Origin: Paenibacillus polysaccharolyticus
Lineage (GTDB): Bacteria > Bacillota > Bacilli > Paenibacillales > Paenibacillaceae
Assembly: GCF_900102085.1 (NCBI RefSeq)
Contig: NZ_FMVM01000027.1
Span: 1-60,600, forward strand
Reading direction: 5' to 3'
Length of the DNA: 60,600 bases
Shown here: piece after piece, positions 53,163 through 60,505 of the stretch
Position numbering within the stretch: the first letter of the stretch is position 1
How the letters are laid out: the number at the start of each line of letters is the position of its first letter
Program-made: the position numbers and the translations under genes
The notes under the pieces: generated by a model
Database searches by the model: none
Told to the model about the DNA's origin: nothing
What the model saw: only the letters and a program-made list of their open reading frames with translations

Positions 53163-54254
53163 ATGGTACAGATTGATTTAACGGCGGATCTGCGCACAGC
53201 AAGTGGTGAAGTGCAGGATATTATGGTAGATGGCAGATATACAGGTTCGCTTTTACTGATCTACAGAGAAGGGGAGCGTCTGTCAGGCAGCCTTCAACTG
53301 GAACAGGAGTCTATAGAAGAGGCTGTAGAGCAGCTCATTATTGATAAGGTACATGCTTATGTTCGTGCGCTTGCAGATGCGGTGGCGGCATCCTACTATG
53401 AAGTATTGGTGAGCTGTGGCACGTTGCATTCCGTCCTGCAACCAGCGGAACGAAGTGAGGAGACGTTATGGTCTTATCGCGGAACAGCGGCTACGGAAGA
53501 TGATGAACTGTATGACGAAGAGAGCCGTTATGGTGATGACTTTCCAGGCGAGGTGAATATCATTCCCGCATCTCGGGATGGATCGTTTACATATGAAGAC
53601 CAGGAACATCTGCTGGAAATGGAGATGATCAGCGCCGGTCGTAACTTATCTAGCTATGTATTCAATGATGTTGAAGGGGAAGAGGTAGCAGAGGCTACGC
53701 TCAAACAGTATGGAGCCGATGCACAGGGGGAGATTCACTGGTACGAAGAACCTGACGACATGGTACAGGAAGCTGCGGCAGAATTGCTTGTACGGGAACT
53801 GGATGAGGAGATCATTGATACGATTACCATTCGGATATGGCATCAGGGGAACGAGTTGCAGACGCTAGAATGGGTGCATCGTGATTTTTCCGAAGAGCTG
53901 GAGGAAGATGAAGAGCAAGATAACTCCATTGATGCGATCGGAGATATGATTGAGCCAGAAGAGGCGGAAGAAGCATGTTATGTAATGCTCAGGAACAAGG
54001 ATCGGGAGTTCAGAATCTATGATCTTTTCGTTCAGGAGCGCGGAGGTCTGCCCGTGGGCACAGCGACCATCGATACGTCACATTCCGATCTGACAGGTTA
54101 TATGGATTACGATGTACCAGGCACAAGTGAACAGCGTAAAACCCTGGTAGAAATGCTAATGAGGGAGCTAAACAGAGAGATTGAATTCGACTCATTACAT
54201 CTCACCATGCTGTACAGGAATCAAATTATTGATGAAGCCAGAATGGATGGGTAA
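53163..54254 (+). CDS. Acidic three-repeat protein of unknown function
   Basis: A 363-residue, strongly acidic protein not recognised. It appears built from three copies of a strand-strand-helix-strand unit. Matching parts are LSGSLQLEQE..VEQLIIDKVHAYV..YYEVLV (repeat 1), QGEIHWYEEPDD..AAELLVRELDEEI..ITIRIW (repeat 2) and LTGYMDYDVPGT..LVEMLMRELNREI..LHLTMLY (repeat 3). Linkers are Glu/Asp-rich. No signal or membrane segment. GAGGAGG precedes the ATG at 53163. It has its own terminator over the stop codon. Confidence 0.75.
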   Translation: MVQIDLTADLRTASGEVQDIMVDGRYTGSLLLIYREGERLSGSLQLEQESIEEAVEQLIIDKVHAYVRALADAVAASYYEVLVSCGTLHSVLQPAERSEETLWSYRGTAATEDDELYDEESRYGDDFPGEVNIIPASRDGSFTYEDQEHLLEMEMISAGRNLSSYVFNDVEGEEVAEATLKQYGADAQGEIHWYEEPDDMVQEAAAELLVRELDEEIIDTITIRIWHQGNELQTLEWVHRDFSEELEEDEEQDNSIDAIGDMIEPEEAEEACYVMLRNKDREFRIYDLFVQERGGLPVGTATIDTSHSDLTGYMDYDVPGTSEQRKTLVEMLMRELNREIEFDSLHLTMLYRNQIIDEARMDG

Positions 54255-54283
54255 GAGGCGAAAGCCTTTTATCCATTTTTTTT
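54242..54283 (+). terminator. Terminator over the stop codon of the three-repeat gene
   Basis: AATGGA and TAAGAGGC pair with GCCTTTTA and TCCATT (one G-U pair, a 4-base bulge, GAAA loop), followed by TTTTTTT. The TAA stop is in the stem. Confidence 0.75.
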
Positions 54284-54459
54284 GTCTTTATGCTTTTTGG
54301 TTTTGATTTTGACGGAAAAAAAATTTCCCGTTATTATTACGACTAGTTCTTATAATTAATGCAGTGTGATGGTATCGAATGGGAGCGACTTTTGGATTTG
54401 GACGTAGTACAAACCAAGGGAAGCGAGCAGTAGAAACCGGAGCATATAGGAGGGACATG

Positions 54460-55005
54460 ATGATACACACATTCACCATTCACAGCCAGTACATTAATGA
54501 TGGCTTTCAAGCTGTTCAAGCACAGCCGGAGGACACGGAAGAGGTGCTCTCATTGCTTGCAGAGACGGCATCCTGGTTGAAAAGTAAAGGCTCTTCCCAA
54601 TGGAATGCATTGTTACAAGGGGAAGATTCTCATGATACACCTTCGGCCATTCGCCGAGGGGACGTCTTTGTTTTCAAAAAAGTAGCGCAGATTGCTGGAA
54701 TGGTCATTCTCATGCAGAAGCCGAGTCCATGGGATCTCAAGCTGTGGGGAGATCAGGCCCACGCGGAAGATGGGGCGCTCTATCTACATCGGCTTGCCAT
54801 ACGAAGAAAATATGCTCGAACAGGTCTGGGGAAGTCCATATTGGAATGGTCGAGTCGTGGCATACAATTCGCAAATAAGTCTCTTGTACGATTGGATTGC
54901 GGGGCTGACAATGTCACGTTAAACACGTTTTATGCAGGAAATGGATTCGGCTATGCAGGTAAGCATGATGGGTTCAGCATTTACGAGAAACCGGTTGAAT
55001 TGTAG
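54460..55005 (+). CDS. GNAT-family N-acetyltransferase
   Basis: A 181-residue GNAT enzyme transferring an acyl group from acyl-CoA to an unknown amine. The acyl-CoA loop is RRKYARTGLGKSILEW (R-x-x-x-x-G-x-G at residues 120-135), then LDCGADNVTLNTFYAGNGFGY, the family's C-terminal strand-helix. AGGAGGG is 5-6 bases before the ATG at 54460; another ATG directly precedes it. No partner gene is evident. Confidence 0.85.
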   Translation: MIHTFTIHSQYINDGFQAVQAQPEDTEEVLSLLAETASWLKSKGSSQWNALLQGEDSHDTPSAIRRGDVFVFKKVAQIAGMVILMQKPSPWDLKLWGDQAHAEDGALYLHRLAIRRKYARTGLGKSILEWSSRGIQFANKSLVRLDCGADNVTLNTFYAGNGFGYAGKHDGFSIYEKPVEL

Positions 55006-55054
55006 CAAGAATTCGTAACGAGTTGTTGAGAACGTCATGAGGAAGGACCTGGAA

Positions 55055-55135
55055 GCAGTTAAGCTTATGCGTCTAGTTTTCTATATTCAGCTTAGTCCTT
55101 CGATGAAGAGATAAATGTAAAACATAAGCTTCTGC
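55055..55135. repeat. Inverted repeat, 13 bp arms
   Basis: GCAG-TT-AAGCTTATG (55055-55069) pairs with CATAAGCTT-CTGC (55123-55135) except for a two-base bulge. The 53-base centre is not obviously structured. It may end transcription of the GNAT gene or be a degenerate mobile remnant. Confidence 0.35.
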
Positions 55136-55299
55136 ATGTGGAGTTGACTGAATATGTTGTATATACGACTCAATAATTAAGTTGTCAAAGCGGTGGATGT
55201 TCTTGCTTTTCTATGTCATAATAAACATTAATGATATGCAATAAAATGCATGAAAATACATTTTCGTGTAAAGAACGGAGTTGGAGGCTCAAGAGCCGC

Positions 55300-55328
55300 T
55301 TTACTGAACATATGTTCTAATATATCAT
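55300..55328 (+). promoter_or_regulatory. Likely promoter of the glycosyltransferase
   Basis: TTTACT at 55300 and TATCAT at 55323 are spaced by 17 bases, 44 bases before the start codon. A LexA-type palindrome fills the spacer. Confidence 0.5.
55305..55318 (+). promoter_or_regulatory. LexA/DinR-type SOS box
   Basis: TGAACATATGTTCT contains the perfect GAAC-ATAT-GTTC core of the Bacillus LexA (DinR) operator CGAACATATGTTCG, with both outer bases changed. It lies between the -35 and -10 elements of the promoter of the glycosyltransferase, the normal place for LexA repression. Confidence 0.6.
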
Positions 55329-55371
55329 AAATGAATGTGGAAAAAGAGAAATGAAGTTGGAAAGGGGGATA

Positions 55372-56502
55372 ATGACGTTGAAATTGCTACAGGCTCTATT
55401 CTTTCCTCCAGAGCAGCCCGGAGGTGTATCCTCTATGATTCCTTATATGCAAGAGAGGTTTGCAAGCCCAAGATGGGAGATGGACCTGTTTTCCTTGCCC
55501 AAACGTATTCGTAACAAAGGGAGAGAGGAAGTACAGTTTGATACGTTTGACTGGACCCTCTATCAGGATAGTCCTGTGGTACAAAAGTATATTCAGACAT
55601 ATCGTGACTATCTATGGTGGACCAAGCTTCGCATTCAGAAGCCCTATGATCTGATTCATGCTCATCATCCTATTGCAGGGCTTGCCATGAAGTCGGTGTT
55701 TCCTGAGGTTCCCCTCATTCAAACCATTCACTCCAGTTATGAGAGAGAGCTTATTTTGAATGGCCGTATAGAGCCTGATGGGCTGGAACATCAATTCCTG
55801 CAGGCGATCTATGGAGAGCTTGAGTATCGTGCCGAGCGTCTGCTAACGGTATCTGATTCGTTCCGTCGATATTTGAGCCCGTATGTGAAACATCCAGACC
55901 GCATCGGCATTATACCTAATGGTTTTGATGAGAAGCGGTTCAAACCGATTCCCCATGATAATGCGGTCCCGCAACTGGTAACGGTCTGCCGGCTTGTTCC
56001 TGCCAAGGGGCTAGACATTTTGTTTAAAGCGTGTGCGGAGTTAAAGGATAGGGGACATGATTATGTACTTCATATTATTGGAGATGGACCGATTCGTCCC
56101 GATCTGGAAGAGCTCGCACAGCGTCTGGGAATTTATAATGAAACGATTTTTTATGGATATACGCTACATCCTGAAGAGTTTATGCCATTCTTTGATGTGT
56201 TTGTACTGCCATCGCGTGCAGAAGCCTTCGGTTCAGTGTTCGCCGAAGCGGCGCTTAGCTGCCTGGCGCTTGTAGGCACCGATGTGGGAGGAATCCCTGA
56301 ACAGATTGAGGATGGTGTAAATGGACTGCTCGTACCGCCTGAAGATCCATCTGCACTGGCTGATGCCTTGGAAAAGGTTATGCTGGACCCGGCATATCGC
56401 TATGAACTGGCTCGTTCCGCTTGTGAAAAAGCCAAAACATTTTACTCGCTGGGTAGATCGGTGAATGATTTGAAAAAAATGTACTTGCAATTTCAGGCGT
56501 AA
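55372..56502 (+). CDS. Glycosyltransferase family 4
   Basis: A 376-residue GT-B retaining glycosyltransferase. The N-terminal acceptor domain starts LLQALFFPPEQPGGVSSMI. The C-terminal donor domain has VTVCRLVPAKGLDILFKA, IIGDGPIRPDLE and the E-x7-E motif in AEAFGSVFAEAALS, then GTDVGGIPEQIEDGVNG. The sugar and acceptor are unknown. It stands alone, not in a polysaccharide cluster. ATG at 55372 follows AAAGGGGG; TTG at 55378 is possible. An SOS-type box in its promoter suggests damage control. Confidence 0.9.
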   Translation: MTLKLLQALFFPPEQPGGVSSMIPYMQERFASPRWEMDLFSLPKRIRNKGREEVQFDTFDWTLYQDSPVVQKYIQTYRDYLWWTKLRIQKPYDLIHAHHPIAGLAMKSVFPEVPLIQTIHSSYERELILNGRIEPDGLEHQFLQAIYGELEYRAERLLTVSDSFRRYLSPYVKHPDRIGIIPNGFDEKRFKPIPHDNAVPQLVTVCRLVPAKGLDILFKACAELKDRGHDYVLHIIGDGPIRPDLEELAQRLGIYNETIFYGYTLHPEEFMPFFDVFVLPSRAEAFGSVFAEAALSCLALVGTDVGGIPEQIEDGVNGLLVPPEDPSALADALEKVMLDPAYRYELARSACEKAKTFYSLGRSVNDLKKMYLQFQA

Positions 56503-56528
56503 AACGGGAAAGCAAATATATGAAACAA

Positions 56529-56556
56529 GCCGCTGTAGTGATACAGCGGCATTTTT
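56529..56556. terminator. Terminator after the glycosyltransferase gene
   Basis: GCCGCTGTA pairs with TACAGCGGC around GTGA, followed by ATTTTTGTAT. Confidence 0.85.
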
Positions 56557-56570
56557 GTATATAACGGATT

Positions 56571-57221
56571 TTACAACAGCCAATCCTCTGGATTGTTTGC
56601 TAATTCCTGAACAGCATTCATGAACAATCCGGCATGGAACCCATCACAAACTGAGTGATGAACCTGTAGTGATAATGGTAAAAATATCGAATTACCTTTA
56701 TGGATGAATCTCCCTGCCGTAATGATGGGAAGAAGGTAACGGTTATTATTGTTGATATTTAAGTTAAATCCAGTAAAAGATGTCCAAGGAATCATCGAAA
56801 GGGAAAACACATTTTCAGGTATAGGTGTCTTGGGAAACAATTTGCCTGAACGTTTATATTTCTCTACATCGATAATGTAGGCATCTTGAAACGTGTTGAA
56901 ATCATCGGTAACACGAGTCCAAATGGCAGAGAACGACTCAGATGAGTGATCAAAGATGGTATAGAGCGGTTCCAGCATATCCCAATATCCCAGATCTCCA
57001 TCGTTGTTGTAACCCGTTCTAAAAGCACGATTTGAGTTAACCACACTTGAAATTAAAAAGATAAATGCAGGATAGAATCGATATTCTTTTTGTTTGATGA
57101 GTTGATATACAGCAGTTACATCCATTTCATTGGTTAGGCTGAATGAAGTATTTTGATTCATATAGTGATGAAATATGTCTGTTCTATTCCAAGTGTTAAA
57201 ATCAATTTTGTTAAAATTCAT
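56571..57221 (-). CDS. catA: Chloramphenicol acetyltransferase (CatA type)
   Basis: Inactivates chloramphenicol by acetyl-CoA-dependent O-acetylation in the cytoplasm; active as a trimer. The 216-residue protein has the typical start (FNKIDFNTWNRTDIFHHY), WTSFTGFNLNI and the catalytic motif LSLQVHHSVCDGFHAG. It is AT-richer than its neighbours, which hints at transfer. Upstream are a 9-codon leader peptide and a stem that hides the ribosome site (separate entries), as in inducible cat genes of Gram-positive plasmids. The sequence cannot tell true resistance from a chromosomal relative. Confidence 0.9.
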   Translation of the reverse strand: MNFNKIDFNTWNRTDIFHHYMNQNTSFSLTNEMDVTAVYQLIKQKEYRFYPAFIFLISSVVNSNRAFRTGYNNDGDLGYWDMLEPLYTIFDHSSESFSAIWTRVTDDFNTFQDAYIIDVEKYKRSGKLFPKTPIPENVFSLSMIPWTSFTGFNLNINNNNRYLLPIITAGRFIHKGNSIFLPLSLQVHHSVCDGFHAGLFMNAVQELANNPEDWLL

Positions 57222-57228
57222 TAGATGA

Positions 57229-57264
57229 GCCTCCTAAATTTTATCTAAAACGAATTTAGGAGGC
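57229..57264 (-). promoter_or_regulatory. Translational attenuator hairpin of cat
   Basis: Arms 57229-57240 and 57253-57264 are perfect 12-bp inverted complements. On the mRNA the second arm holds TAGGAGG, the ribosome site of cat, so the stem hides it. The first arm overlaps the end of the leader ORF. A ribosome stalled in the leader would open the stem, as known for pC194 cat and cat-86. Confidence 0.85.
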
Positions 57265-57285
57265 CAAGTTGTCTGCTTTTTTCAT
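57256..57285 (-). CDS. cat leader peptide
   Basis: A 9-residue ORF, MKKADNLAS, starting at the ATG 57285 after AAAGGATGGG and ending in the attenuator stem. Its length and MKK start are like the leader of the pC194-type cat gene. It is expected to stall the ribosome with chloramphenicol and induce cat. Confidence 0.8.
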   Translation of the reverse strand: MKKADNLAS

Positions 57286-57317
57286 CAGAACCCATCCTTT
57301 ACTAAGGTTTACTTTAA

Positions 57318-57323
57318 ATTGTA
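57318..57323 (-). promoter_or_regulatory. Likely -10 of the cat promoter
   Basis: TACAAT on the minus strand lies 33 bases before the leader ATG. No convincing -35 could be fixed; TTGAAG is 24 bases upstream, which is too far. Confidence 0.35.
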
Positions 57324-57369
57324 CCATAACTTTATCCATTTAAACGGCTTCAACCTCATATCTACGCCT

Positions 57370-58428
57370 TCAATTCATATTATTCCGACCACGAAATGTA
57401 CCCCAGCGATCCCTAATGAGCTTACCCGCCCAAAAGAGTGCCATGCATCCGAAAATGGGATAAAGAACGGATAAAAGGGAGCTGAATCCAAATTGGCTAA
57501 ACGAGTAACATAACATCATGATGACTAGTGTAATCAACCGGGGATGAACATCGATATGTTGTCTAAGTTGCAAAGTCATGCCGTAGATGTCGGCAACAAA
57601 CGTTGTAAATATTTCCATGAAAATCAATGAGACATATACAGATTGCACTATCCATCCCAGTTGAAAAGCGATACTTCCCATAGGGATTTCAAACTGTACG
57701 ATGCCTGGCATCTGGGCTGACATTGCAAAATGGGCTGCCATCAGCATAAAACCTACGCCAATCCCGCCTAGAATTCCGCCCCATTTTAATGTATTGCGAT
57801 GACGAATCTGATTGCCTACAGGTACAAGTACCGCTTGAGCGAGCGCAAGGTTAAATGCGGTGTAAAGTAATGGGGAAATCCATACCTGAAACGGATTGCT
57901 ATCTGTTGTCAGTGTGACAAAACGAAAGACACCCGGATGATGTAGCGTACTGAAAATCATAAGCAGGGACAGCAGAAGCATCATGGGCACCACAATACTG
58001 TTCATTTGCAGAATGGCCTGCATTCCACGTCCCAGAAGAAGATATGTACCGATCAAAGTGATGATCAAACCTGTTTGGTAGTGCAAACCCAGATGTTCCA
58101 TAAAGACAGAACCCGCCCCGGCGAGCATCACGCTGTTTACACCGATCAGAACAATAAGAGTAATCCATGTAATCCATTTGCCAGCTTTGTGACCAAACAG
58201 ATGTTTGTTAAGATCCTCATAGGAACGCGAATGGGTATCATGAGCAATGAGCATCATTTTGGTTCCGAGCCAGACAAAGAGCATGGTGGACAAAGCAATG
58301 GTGATTGTGGCCCACTTGCCATATTGGGTAAAAAACTGCAATATTTCCTGTCCTGTGGCAAAGCCGGCCCCGACAACAGTTCCGATGTATGTGAATGCAA
58401 TCTGTAGCACCCGGAATACCTGTTTCAT
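57370..58428 (-). CDS. YkvI-family membrane protein
   Basis: A 352-residue protein of ten or so membrane helices, of the YkvI family, which is distantly related to amino-acid/cation symporters. The N-terminal IAFTYIGTVVGAGFATGQEILQFF is the family mark, with the glycine-rich unwound helix 1. The substrate is not known. AAAGGGG precedes the ATG at 58428. It is upstream of cat but separated by the cat leader and promoter. Confidence 0.85.
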   Translation of the reverse strand: MKQVFRVLQIAFTYIGTVVGAGFATGQEILQFFTQYGKWATITIALSTMLFVWLGTKMMLIAHDTHSRSYEDLNKHLFGHKAGKWITWITLIVLIGVNSVMLAGAGSVFMEHLGLHYQTGLIITLIGTYLLLGRGMQAILQMNSIVVPMMLLLSLLMIFSTLHHPGVFRFVTLTTDSNPFQVWISPLLYTAFNLALAQAVLVPVGNQIRHRNTLKWGGILGGIGVGFMLMAAHFAMSAQMPGIVQFEIPMGSIAFQLGWIVQSVYVSLIFMEIFTTFVADIYGMTLQLRQHIDVHPRLITLVIMMLCYSFSQFGFSSLLSVLYPIFGCMALFWAGKLIRDRWGTFRGRNNMN

Positions 58429-58632
58429 GTGTTTCCCCTTTCAGGTCCCGGGATTGTTGGACATGCGGGTACCATAGTACAAGTTATGCTTGACCAATGA
58501 AAGTCATGACTGCAGGATCGGCTAACGACTCTGAATTATCAGGTTCTGTGGACTTAGGGTTGATTTCGCTTGAACTTGTAGCTGGATATATGATACTTTA
58601 TACCTCATAGGATAGGCTTGGGAGGTCAAATC

Positions 58633-59214
58633 ATGGACGTATTAAAACAACGAATTTTACAAGAAGGTGTCGTCATCTCGGATCAGGTATTGAAACTGGA
58701 TGGTCTTCTGAACCATCAGATTGATCCTGCATTAACGATGGAGATGGGACGGGAGTTTGCTGCTCGTTTTCGCGAGAGTGGAGTTACTCGGGTGATTACG
58801 GTGGAATCATCAGGGATTCCGGTTGCTTTTGCCGCAGCACATGAACTGGGAGTACCTTTGGTATTTGCCCGCCGCAAAAAAACGCTTCTGGCCGATCCTG
58901 ATGCCTACTGCGAACGTGTACCATCCTTTACGAAAGGAATCGTAACGGATATTATGGTGTCTCGCGAATACATTCATGAAAATGACCGCATTTTGTTCAT
59001 TGATGACATTATTGCAAACGGAGATGCCGCCCGCGGCGTAATTAAAATTATTGAGCGTTCCGGCGCAGAACTTGTGGGATTTGGTGTTGTGGTGGAGAAG
59101 AGCTTCCAGGCTGGTGCCCGCACCATCCGTGAACAAGGGATTCCAGTAGAAGCTCTTGTACGCATTCGTTCACTGAATAATGGCACCGTGCAATTCGACG
59201 ATAATGAAATGTGA
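58633..59214 (+). CDS. xpt: Xanthine phosphoribosyltransferase
   Basis: Salvages xanthine with PRPP to XMP. The 193-residue protein matches Xpt: LKQRILQEGVVISDQVLKLD at the start, TVESSGIPVAFAAA, FARRKKTLL, the PRPP loop LFIDDIIANGDAARG and a typical end. ATG at 58633 follows GGGAGG. Unlike B. subtilis xpt-pbuX it has no pbuX behind it and no purine riboswitch in the 200 bases ahead. A weak TTGAAC lies at 58570. Confidence 0.94.
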   Translation: MDVLKQRILQEGVVISDQVLKLDGLLNHQIDPALTMEMGREFAARFRESGVTRVITVESSGIPVAFAAAHELGVPLVFARRKKTLLADPDAYCERVPSFTKGIVTDIMVSREYIHENDRILFIDDIIANGDAARGVIKIIERSGAELVGFGVVVEKSFQAGARTIREQGIPVEALVRIRSLNNGTVQFDDNEM

Positions 59215-59253
59215 CTTTTTGAAGGAAATTGGGCCTAATTTTTGAAGTATGAC

Positions 59254-59282
59254 TTTGCATGGCCTTAGATTTCCTTTATAAT
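59254..59282 (+). promoter_or_regulatory. Promoter of the 109-residue gene
   Basis: TTTGCA at 59254 and a perfect TATAAT at 59277 are spaced by 17 bases. Confidence 0.55.
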
Positions 59283-59312
59283 GGGGTTATGTTAGGGAGA
59301 GGAGGCAACACC

Positions 59313-59642
59313 ATGGGGAACCAACCGGCAACAGAACAATTCTTTATTGATAAGCTGGCGGAATCGAAAGTTCATTTTGAACGTGCCCTGGATTGTAAAC
59401 ATACGGAATTCGATGACCTTTATCCCTATATGATTGAACATCCTCAATTTTTCTGGTACAAACGCTATGTTGCCTGGTCAGAATTACTGACGATTGTAGG
59501 CTTGTGTGAAGAGTTGTCCTTCTCTTGGAAAGAACAATTTACACCGCACCAAGTAGAGTACCTTGAAGAACGTGTGATGTCCGCCAAAGTGCTTGATTTT
59601 TGGTTCGAGAAGAACGACAGCAAAGAGCACGCGCAGCGGTAA
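59313..59642 (+). CDS. Small soluble protein of unknown function
   Basis: A 109-residue protein not recognised. It is helical and Trp/Phe/Glu-rich (AESKVHFERALDCKHTEFDD, HPQFFWYKRYVAWSELL), with no signal or membrane segment. GAGGAGG lies 7 bases before the ATG at 59313; the longer frame has no RBS. It has its own promoter and a terminator at 59697. Confidence 0.7.
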   Translation: MGNQPATEQFFIDKLAESKVHFERALDCKHTEFDDLYPYMIEHPQFFWYKRYVAWSELLTIVGLCEELSFSWKEQFTPHQVEYLEERVMSAKVLDFWFEKNDSKEHAQR

Positions 59643-59696
59643 CTCTCAGTCGGGACATTTTTTTCGAATGACATGACAGTCCAATACAGTCACGTG

Positions 59697-59731
59697 AGAC
59701 CTAAATGACTTTTCATTTAGGTCTCTTTTTG
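59697..59731 (+). terminator. Terminator after the 109-residue gene
   Basis: GAGACCTAAATGA pairs perfectly with TCATTTAGGTCTC and is followed by TTTTTG. Confidence 0.85.
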
Positions 59732-59760
59732 TAAAGAAATTTGAGTATAGGAGTTATGAT

Positions 59761-59979
59761 ATGATTAGTGATACAGAATTGGATGCCCTGCGTTTGTCAG
59801 GGGAGAAGGTAAGAGTAGTGCGGGATGAACTGGAGTCTAATGATGTAACGGGCATTGTGGTAGCTTGGGATGATGAGCAAGTACTTATTCGCAGGCAAAA
59901 TCGCCGTGTTGTGAAGCTGGATCGGTCTTACCGTTATCAGCTGTTCAGTGAGCCTCGTCAAAGTGTTTTAAGTGAATAA
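59761..59979 (+). CDS. Small KOW/SH3-like protein of unknown function
   Basis: A 72-residue protein not recognised. Its strands (EKVRVVRD, VTGIVVAWDDEQVLIRRQ, RVVKLDRSYRYQLF) suggest a small SH3/KOW-type barrel that might bind nucleic acid or protein. AGGAG is 7 bases before the ATG at 59761. The function is not known. Confidence 0.7.
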   Translation: MISDTELDALRLSGEKVRVVRDELESNDVTGIVVAWDDEQVLIRRQNRRVVKLDRSYRYQLFSEPRQSVLSE

Positions 59980-60161
59980 ATGACATGAGTGCTTAGCTTA
60001 ACGGATTCACGTTACCGGAAAGCTCCTTCAAAGAGAATGTCTGCTACACCAAATGTTTGGAATTACCATCAGGAACAGGCATATTTGCGACGCACGCGAG
60101 AGAAGATAGGTACAGTGGAACAATTCGCTGTATTTACAGCCGAAAGGGTGTGTTGCAAGTC

Positions 60162-60491
60162 ATGACATTGATGAATGATAAAGTTCATGCTTATAAGGAT
60201 CAGATTGGCGCATTAAGCGACGTTCTCCCGGATGTGGTGAAATCATATCATGAGTTTACGGGAGAATGCTTCCAGCCGGGTGTACTTGATGCCAAAACCA
60301 AGCAGTTAATTGCGCTAGGTATCGGTTTGTTTGCTAATAACGAAGTGTGCACGTTCTATCATGTGGAAGAAGCCCGGTCCAAGGGAGCGACCGATCAGGA
60401 GATCATGGAGACGGTAGCTGTTGCTGGTGCAGTGGGCGGCGGACATGCTCTGTCACAGGGAGCAATGAGGGTGCAGAAGGCGCTCCATTAG
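60162..60491 (+). CDS. Carboxymuconolactone decarboxylase-family protein (AhpD-like)
   Basis: A 109-residue alpha-helical protein of the CMD/AhpD family. It has DAKTKQLIALGIGLFANNEVCTFYHVEEARSKGA in part as the family core (first half, residues 45-62; second, 63-78). The usual CxxC-x3-H redox motif is reduced to one Cys and His (NEVCTFYH), so it may not be a disulfide reductase. AAAGGGTG precedes the ATG at 60162. The frame opens earlier but without a ribosome site. Confidence 0.85.
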   Translation: MTLMNDKVHAYKDQIGALSDVLPDVVKSYHEFTGECFQPGVLDAKTKQLIALGIGLFANNEVCTFYHVEEARSKGATDQEIMETVAVAGAVGGGHALSQGAMRVQKALH

Positions 60492-60505
60492 TGGATGAAG
60501 TAAAA

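Larger units (their letters stand above)
55006..55371. other. Intergenic region before the glycosyltransferase gene
   Basis: About 365 bases with no ORF that has a ribosome site. It holds a long-range inverted repeat (55055-55135), a small GGCTC/GAGCC hairpin at 55286-55297, and the promoter and LexA-type box of the glycosyltransferase. Confidence 0.6.

Noticed and set aside
58429..58632. Guanine/xanthine riboswitch before xpt
   Set aside because: The conserved TATAATCC, loop and core sequences are absent.
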